This document shows, piece after piece, positions 59,708 through 64,000 of a stretch of DNA of 64,000 bases. The translations under genes and the position numbers were made by a program. The notes beneath the pieces were generated by a model. That model saw only the letters and a program-made list of their open reading frames with translations, was not told the DNA's origin and made no database searches. Source of the stretch: JBCDHN01 sp965224535 (GTDB taxonomy: Bacteria; Verrucomicrobiota; Verrucomicrobiia; Verrucomicrobiales; DEV007); the NCBI GenBank assembly GCA_965224535.1, contig CBDCZR010000005.1, positions 372,001-436,000 of the forward strand, in the 5' to 3' direction. The stretch's first letter is position 1. Each line of letters begins with the position of its first letter.

Positions 59708-61306
59708 ATGAAATCCACGCCCGTCTTCATCGCCGCGATTTTTACGCTCAGCGCGACGCTCGCCCACGACCACAGCGAGCCGAAGGACGACGTCCAGCCT
59801 CAAACCCGGGTTCAACCCGCCAAAATCGCCGCAGAGACCAGCCAGTTGACGCTACGATTGGTCGACGAGGCCACCGGCGAGCCGATTCCGGGCTGCGTGA
59901 GGCTGCGCGAGACCGGTGCGGGCGAGTGGCTCACGCTTGATGGGCTGCTACCCAGGATGCTCGGCCTGCCCCAGCAAAAACGGGCGCTCGGCTGGCACGT
60001 CGCGACCGGCCGGGAGACCATTTCCACCCCAAAAACCCGGCTTACCATCGAAGGAATCTCCGGAATCGAGTATCGCGCTGCCACCCGCGAAATCGATCTC
60101 ACCAACCAGACAGCAACGACGGTCGATCTGCCGCTTCGCCGCATTTTCGACTCCGCCGCCAAAGGCTGGGTGGCGGGCAACACTCACCTGCACCTGCGCA
60201 AACTCACCCGCGAAACCGCCGACCGCTACCTAACCGAAGTGTCCCGCGCCGATGGTCTTCGGGTCGTGTTCGTCTCCTACCTGGAACGCGCCCTCGTCGA
60301 CCGCGAATACACCACCAACGCCTACACCGCGGCGGATTTGCGGCGCATTTCCGGCGACGGGCTGATTTTCGCGCCGGGCGAGGAATACCGGCACAATTTC
60401 GGCGCCGGCGGAGAGGGTTACGGGCACGTGATGTTCCTGGCGATCGCCAACCGGATTCTTCCTGCCAGCGTCGGCCCGGGAATCACCCATCGCGGCACGG
60501 ACGGGACCCCGCTGCGGGCGGGAATCGACGCCGCGCGCGCCGATGGCGGAACCATCGTGTGGTGTCACAACGCTTTTGGCTTGGAGGACCTACCCAACTG
60601 GCTAAGCGGACGCATCCACGCGCAAAACATCTTCGACGGCGGAAATCGCGGCTCCTACACGGACAGCTTCTACCGCTACCTCAATCTCGGCCTGCGCGTC
60701 CCATTTTCGACCGGCACGGACTGGTTCGTCTACGATTTTTCGCGCGTTTACGTTCGCCATGCCGAGGATGCGCCGCTTTCCGCCGAGACGTGGCTTTCAG
60801 CGCTTCGTCAAGGCCGCTCGCTCATCACCAACGGCCCGTGGATCGAGCTAAACGTCGATGAATCGGAGCCGGGCGACACCATTGACCTCGCTCAACCTCG
60901 CGAGGTTTCAATTTCCGCCAAAGCGGCCGGCGGCGTCGAGTTTGAAGGCCTGGAAATCGTGCAAAACGGCGAAATCATCACTACCAGCGCCGATTCCGGG
61001 TTTTCGGCCGAAATTCGCGAACACCGCCTCAAAATCAGCGAACCCGCCTGGATTGCCGCCCGCGTTCGCCCCAAAAAGGGTGCCAAAAACGCGTTCGGCG
61101 CCGAGATTTTCGCCCACACCAGCCCGGTTTACGTCAATTTCCAGGGCCGCGCGGTTTTCGACGCCAAAACCGCCGAGACAATGCGCTCCGAACTCAAAAT
61201 GAGCCTGGCCGCCATCGAGCGCCAAGCGAAATTCGCCGACGAAACCGAGCGCGAAACCGTCCTCGCCATCTATCGCGAAGCGCTCGAATCAATTCCGCGC
61301 CGCTGA
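59708..61306 (+). CDS. CehA/McbA-family metallohydrolase (PHP domain), exported
   Basis: 532 residues with signal peptide MKSTPVFIAAIFTLSATLA and a His/Asp-rich start (HDHSEPKDD). An N-terminal carboxypeptidase-regulatory-like beta domain (LTLRLVDEATGEPIPGCVRL) precedes the PHP fold: AGNTHLHLRKLTRETAD, FAPGEEYRH, IVWCHNAFG and VPFSTGTDWFVYD (metal-binding His/Asp). Characterised relatives hydrolyse carbaryl-type carbamates, but natural substrates in PVC bacteria are unknown. It follows the toxin remnant divergently. Confidence 0.85.
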   Translation: MKSTPVFIAAIFTLSATLAHDHSEPKDDVQPQTRVQPAKIAAETSQLTLRLVDEATGEPIPGCVRLRETGAGEWLTLDGLLPRMLGLPQQKRALGWHVATGRETISTPKTRLTIEGISGIEYRAATREIDLTNQTATTVDLPLRRIFDSAAKGWVAGNTHLHLRKLTRETADRYLTEVSRADGLRVVFVSYLERALVDREYTTNAYTAADLRRISGDGLIFAPGEEYRHNFGAGGEGYGHVMFLAIANRILPASVGPGITHRGTDGTPLRAGIDAARADGGTIVWCHNAFGLEDLPNWLSGRIHAQNIFDGGNRGSYTDSFYRYLNLGLRVPFSTGTDWFVYDFSRVYVRHAEDAPLSAETWLSALRQGRSLITNGPWIELNVDESEPGDTIDLAQPREVSISAKAAGGVEFEGLEIVQNGEIITTSADSGFSAEIREHRLKISEPAWIAARVRPKKGAKNAFGAEIFAHTSPVYVNFQGRAVFDAKTAETMRSELKMSLAAIERQAKFADETERETVLAIYREALESIPRR

Positions 61307-61341
61307 TCGCAAAACCGCCGAAACCTCCCCGAAAAACCGCC

Positions 61342-62634
61342 ATGAGCGACGAATCTTCTCCCAACTCCGTGCGCCGCGTCGTCATCGCCAGCTTCATTGG
61401 CACGACCATCGAGTGGTACGATTTCTTCCTCTACGGCACGGCGGCGGCGTTGGTCTTCAACAAGCTCTTTTTCCCGAACATCGACCCTTTGGCGGGGACG
61501 ATCGCCGCGTTCGCCACCTACGCGGTGGGATTCTTCGCGCGGCCGGTGGGTGGCATCGTGTTCGCGCATTTTGGCGATCGGTTAGGGCGAAAATCGGTGC
61601 TCGTCTCCACGCTCATGCTCATGGGCCTGGCCACGTTTTTGATCGGGCTGTTGCCCACCTACCACAACGCGGGAGTCGCCGCGCCCATCTTGCTGGTGCT
61701 CCTGCGTTTCGTGCAAGGATTCGGCGTTGGCGGGGAATGGGGCGGAGCGGTGCTCATGGCGGTCGAGCACGGTCACCGGGGCAAGCGCGGACTCTACGGC
61801 AGTTGGGTGCAGGCCGGTGTTCCCGTTGGGCTGCTGCTGGCGAATGCCGCCTTCGCGCTATGCTCGATGATGCCGGAAGACGCGTTTTTGGCCTGGGGAT
61901 GGCGGGTACCCTTTTTGCTGGGAATCCTCTTGCTCGGCGTGGGGCTTTTTATCCGGCTGCAAATCTTTGAGAGCCCGCTTTTCGCCAAATTGAGCGCGGA
62001 ACGCAAACAGGCCCGTTTTCCGCTGGTGGAGGTGTTGCGAACCCATCGCAAAAACGTGCTGCTGGCGATGGGAGCCAGATTTGCAGAGAACGCCAGCTTT
62101 TACGTGTTCACCGTCTTTGCTCTGAGCTATGCGACCGAACAACTGGGCCTGCCGAAATCTGTGATTTTGAACGGTGTGCTGATTGCGGCGATGTTTCAGT
62201 TGGTGGTGATACCCATGTTTGGCGCGCTTTCCGACCGCATTGGCCGCCGCCCGGTTTATTTGGGAGGAGCGGTGCTTTTGCTAGGGTTTCCGTTTCTCTT
62301 TTTCGCGTTGTTAGACACGAAATCCACCGGGCTGATTTGGTTGGCCATCGTCCTGAGCCTGATTTTGCATGCGGCGATGTACGGCCCGCAAGCCGCGTTT
62401 TTTTCCGAGTTGTTCGGAACTAACGTGCGTTACAGCGGGGCATCCCTGGGCTACCAATTGGCGTCGCCGCTGGCCGGGGGGCTCGCGCCATTGATCGCGG
62501 CCGGGCTCTTGAAATGGTCGGGCGGAGAGCCTTGGCCGGTGGGCGTTTACCTGGCGATCATGGCGTCGATCACGATCCTCTGCGTTTGGCTCGCCGCGGA
62601 GACGCACCGCGAAAAAATCGATGAAGCTCAGTAG
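61342..62634 (+). CDS. MFS transporter, metabolite:H+ symporter (MHS) family
   Basis: 430 residues, 12 predicted helices. The MHS hallmarks are present: RVVIASFIGTTIEWYDFFLY at helix 1, FFARPVGGIVFAHFGDRLGR with the loop 2-3 signature, and RFVQGFGVGGEWGGAVLMAV. Relatives carry osmolytes, citrate, alpha-ketoglutarate or shikimate. It starts 36 bp after the CehA-like gene and is probably co-transcribed, so its cargo might be that enzyme's product or substrate. Confidence 0.93.
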   Translation: MSDESSPNSVRRVVIASFIGTTIEWYDFFLYGTAAALVFNKLFFPNIDPLAGTIAAFATYAVGFFARPVGGIVFAHFGDRLGRKSVLVSTLMLMGLATFLIGLLPTYHNAGVAAPILLVLLRFVQGFGVGGEWGGAVLMAVEHGHRGKRGLYGSWVQAGVPVGLLLANAAFALCSMMPEDAFLAWGWRVPFLLGILLLGVGLFIRLQIFESPLFAKLSAERKQARFPLVEVLRTHRKNVLLAMGARFAENASFYVFTVFALSYATEQLGLPKSVILNGVLIAAMFQLVVIPMFGALSDRIGRRPVYLGGAVLLLGFPFLFFALLDTKSTGLIWLAIVLSLILHAAMYGPQAAFFSELFGTNVRYSGASLGYQLASPLAGGLAPLIAAGLLKWSGGEPWPVGVYLAIMASITILCVWLAAETHREKIDEAQ

Positions 62635-62658
62635 CCGGCCGCGGTTGCCGAGAAAAAT

Positions 62659-64000
62659 CTAAGCCGGCGCGTTAGGCGCATTGGGCGCGTTAGCCCACCC
62701 TTTCGCGCAAGCCACGGCCCGGGCCCAATCGCGCACCAACGGATCGATCTCGGCTTGGCTGCGTTTTGGCGCGAATCGGGCGGCTTCGGCCCAATTTTTG
62801 GCGATTTCGTCCGCGTTTTCCCAGAATTCCACCGCTAACCCTGCCAGGTAAGCCGCACCAAGCGCGGTCGTCTCGGCAACTTGGGGACGAACGACCGGAA
62901 CCTGGAGCAAATCGGCCTGAACCTGGAGGAGCAGCGCATTGAGCGAGGCTCCGCCGTCCACGCGCAGTTCGCTGAGTTCGATCCCGGAATCGCGCTCCAT
63001 GGCTTGGATCAGTTCGTGGGATTGCAGGGCGATGGCTTCCAGCGCCGCGCGGGCCAAATGAGCCCTGGAAGCGCCGCGGGTGAGGCCGACGATCGCGCCG
63101 CGGGCATATTGATCCCAGTGCGGCGCGCCCAACCCGGCAAAAGCGGGGACGAAGAAGACGCCGCCGTTGTCCGGGACGGTTTCGGCCAGTTTTTCGACCT
63201 GCGCCGCGTTTTCAATGATGCCGAGCTGATCGCGCAACCACTGAATTGCCGCTCCGGCGATGAAAACGCTGCCTTCCAGCGCGTAATCGACCCGATCGCC
63301 GATTTTCCAGGCCACGGTGGTGAGGAGGCGATTGCGCGATTTGACCGGTTTCTCGCCCGTATTCATCAGCAAAAAGCAGCCCGTCCCGTAGGTGTTCTTC
63401 GCCTGGCCCGGCTCGTGGCAGGCTTGGCCGAAAAGAGCGGCTTGCTGGTCTCCAGCGATGCCGGCGATGGGGATTCGCGCGTCGAAGAGTCCTTCGGCCG
63501 TGGTTGCGTAAATTTCGCTGCTGGAGCGGATTTCCGGGAGCAACGGGCGCGGAACTTGGAGCAAATCCAGCAATTCGCCGTCCCAATCCAGGGTTTCCAG
63601 GTTGAAGAGCAGGGTGCGGCTGGCGTTTGAGACGTCGGTCAGATGATGCTCGCCTCCGGTCAGGTTCCAAACCAGCCACGCGTCGATGGTTCCGAAGGCT
63701 AACTCGCCATCCTCAGCCCGTTTTCGAGCCTCCGGGACGTTGTCCAAAATCCAGCGAATTTTCGTGCCGGAAAAGTAGGCATCCGGGATGAGGCCGGTTT
63801 TCTCCTGAATGCGCTCCGCGTGCCCGCCGGCGTGAAGTTGATCGCAAATTTCGGCCGTGCGGCGGTCCTGCCAGACGATTGCGTGGTGGATGGGGTCACC
63901 GGTCTTGCGATCCCACACGATGGTGGTCTCCCGTTGGTTGGTGATGCCGATCGCGGCGATTTCACCAGCTGCGACGCCGTTTTCGGCCAGCACGCTTTGG
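62659..64000 (-). CDS. glpK: glycerol kinase, N-terminus outside the window
   Basis: At least 447 residues are visible; the frame is open at the window edge and the N-terminal ATP-binding start is missing. FGGY signatures: IGITNQRETTIVWDRKTG, IVWQDRRTA, TGLIPDAYFSGTKIRWILDN, SNASRTLLFN, GIAGDQQAALFGQACHEPGQ, NTYGTGCFLLMNTGE and LRVDGGASLNALLLQVQADL. It phosphorylates glycerol to sn-glycerol-3-phosphate. The extreme C-terminus is a small NAP repeat (WANAPNAPNAPA) not needed by the family. It converges on the MHS transporter gene, 24 bp away. Confidence 0.97.
   Translation of the reverse strand, partial: QSVLAENGVAAGEIAAIGITNQRETTIVWDRKTGDPIHHAIVWQDRRTAEICDQLHAGGHAERIQEKTGLIPDAYFSGTKIRWILDNVPEARKRAEDGELAFGTIDAWLVWNLTGGEHHLTDVSNASRTLLFNLETLDWDGELLDLLQVPRPLLPEIRSSSEIYATTAEGLFDARIPIAGIAGDQQAALFGQACHEPGQAKNTYGTGCFLLMNTGEKPVKSRNRLLTTVAWKIGDRVDYALEGSVFIAGAAIQWLRDQLGIIENAAQVEKLAETVPDNGGVFFVPAFAGLGAPHWDQYARGAIVGLTRGASRAHLARAALEAIALQSHELIQAMERDSGIELSELRVDGGASLNALLLQVQADLLQVPVVRPQVAETTALGAAYLAGLAVEFWENADEIAKNWAEAARFAPKRSQAEIDPLVRDWARAVACAKGWANAPNAPNAPA

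Overview
This is a GC-rich (roughly 60%) chromosomal window, most likely from a member of the Verrucomicrobiota within the PVC group. Supporting signs are DUF1549/DUF1553 and DUF1501 gene pairs, a secreted type I sulfatase, a CehA/McbA-type PHP hydrolase, a membrane vWA/amidotransferase-like protein, and a TGTTC-N4-GAACA palindrome of the kind I recall being described for verrucomicrobial LexA. The phylum call is inferred from content, since there is no 16S gene here.

Layout. 1-4.7 kb: end of an unknown gene, a hybrid sensor kinase and an HWE/HisKA_2-type kinase. 4.8-6.4 kb: a symmetric array of palindromic REP-like repeats with a Y1 (HUH) transposase gene at its centre. 6.5-10.1 kb: two tandem PhnD-like binding proteins and a TolC-family protein with an extraordinary proline heptad repeat. 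10.2-16.3 kb: serS, a RES/Xre toxin-antitoxin pair, a frameshifted alpha/beta hydrolase and a degenerate CHAT-transglutaminase protein, the last four on one strand and tightly packed. 16.3-26 kb: pseudouridine synthase, amidase, OmpA-like protein, secreted hydrolase, parvulin, SDR, vWA-type protein, MFS transporter. 25.7-31.4 kb: DUF1501/PSD1 block plus a small gene behind a LexA-like box and one chimeric gene relic.

31.4-34.5 kb: epimerase, a divergent amidase and YmdB-like phosphoesterase. 34.6-39.7 kb: the core translation/transcription block promoter-tRNA-Thr-tuf-tRNA-Trp-secE-nusG-rplKAJL, ending in a terminator; rpoBC do not follow rplL. 39.8-50.3 kb: Uma2-like nuclease, folK, panB, a secreted protein of unknown role, GT2, LRR protein, SDR, TPR-AAA+ ATPase, CBS/DRTGG pyrophosphatase, DUF3597 protein. 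50.4-56.9 kb: plsX-rpmF-yceD, aat, Na/Pi cotransporter and a SLOG-SLATT-type membrane protein, with two copies of a short inverted-repeat element (MITE-like). 57-64 kb: sulfatase, lipoprotein, zeta-toxin relic, CehA-like hydrolase, MHS transporter and glpK (cut by the window edge).

Three parts stand out. First, the CHAT/transglutaminase-hydrolase-Xre-RES cluster, which looks like a multi-gene conflict or signalling module. Second, the single-gene SLOG-SLATT effector. Third, the LexA-like box with a near-leaderless 54-residue gene. Four otherwise conserved genes (alpha/beta hydrolase, parvulin, DUF1501, aat) each carry one small indel. These mostly fall in homopolymers, so assembly error is at least as likely as true gene decay.
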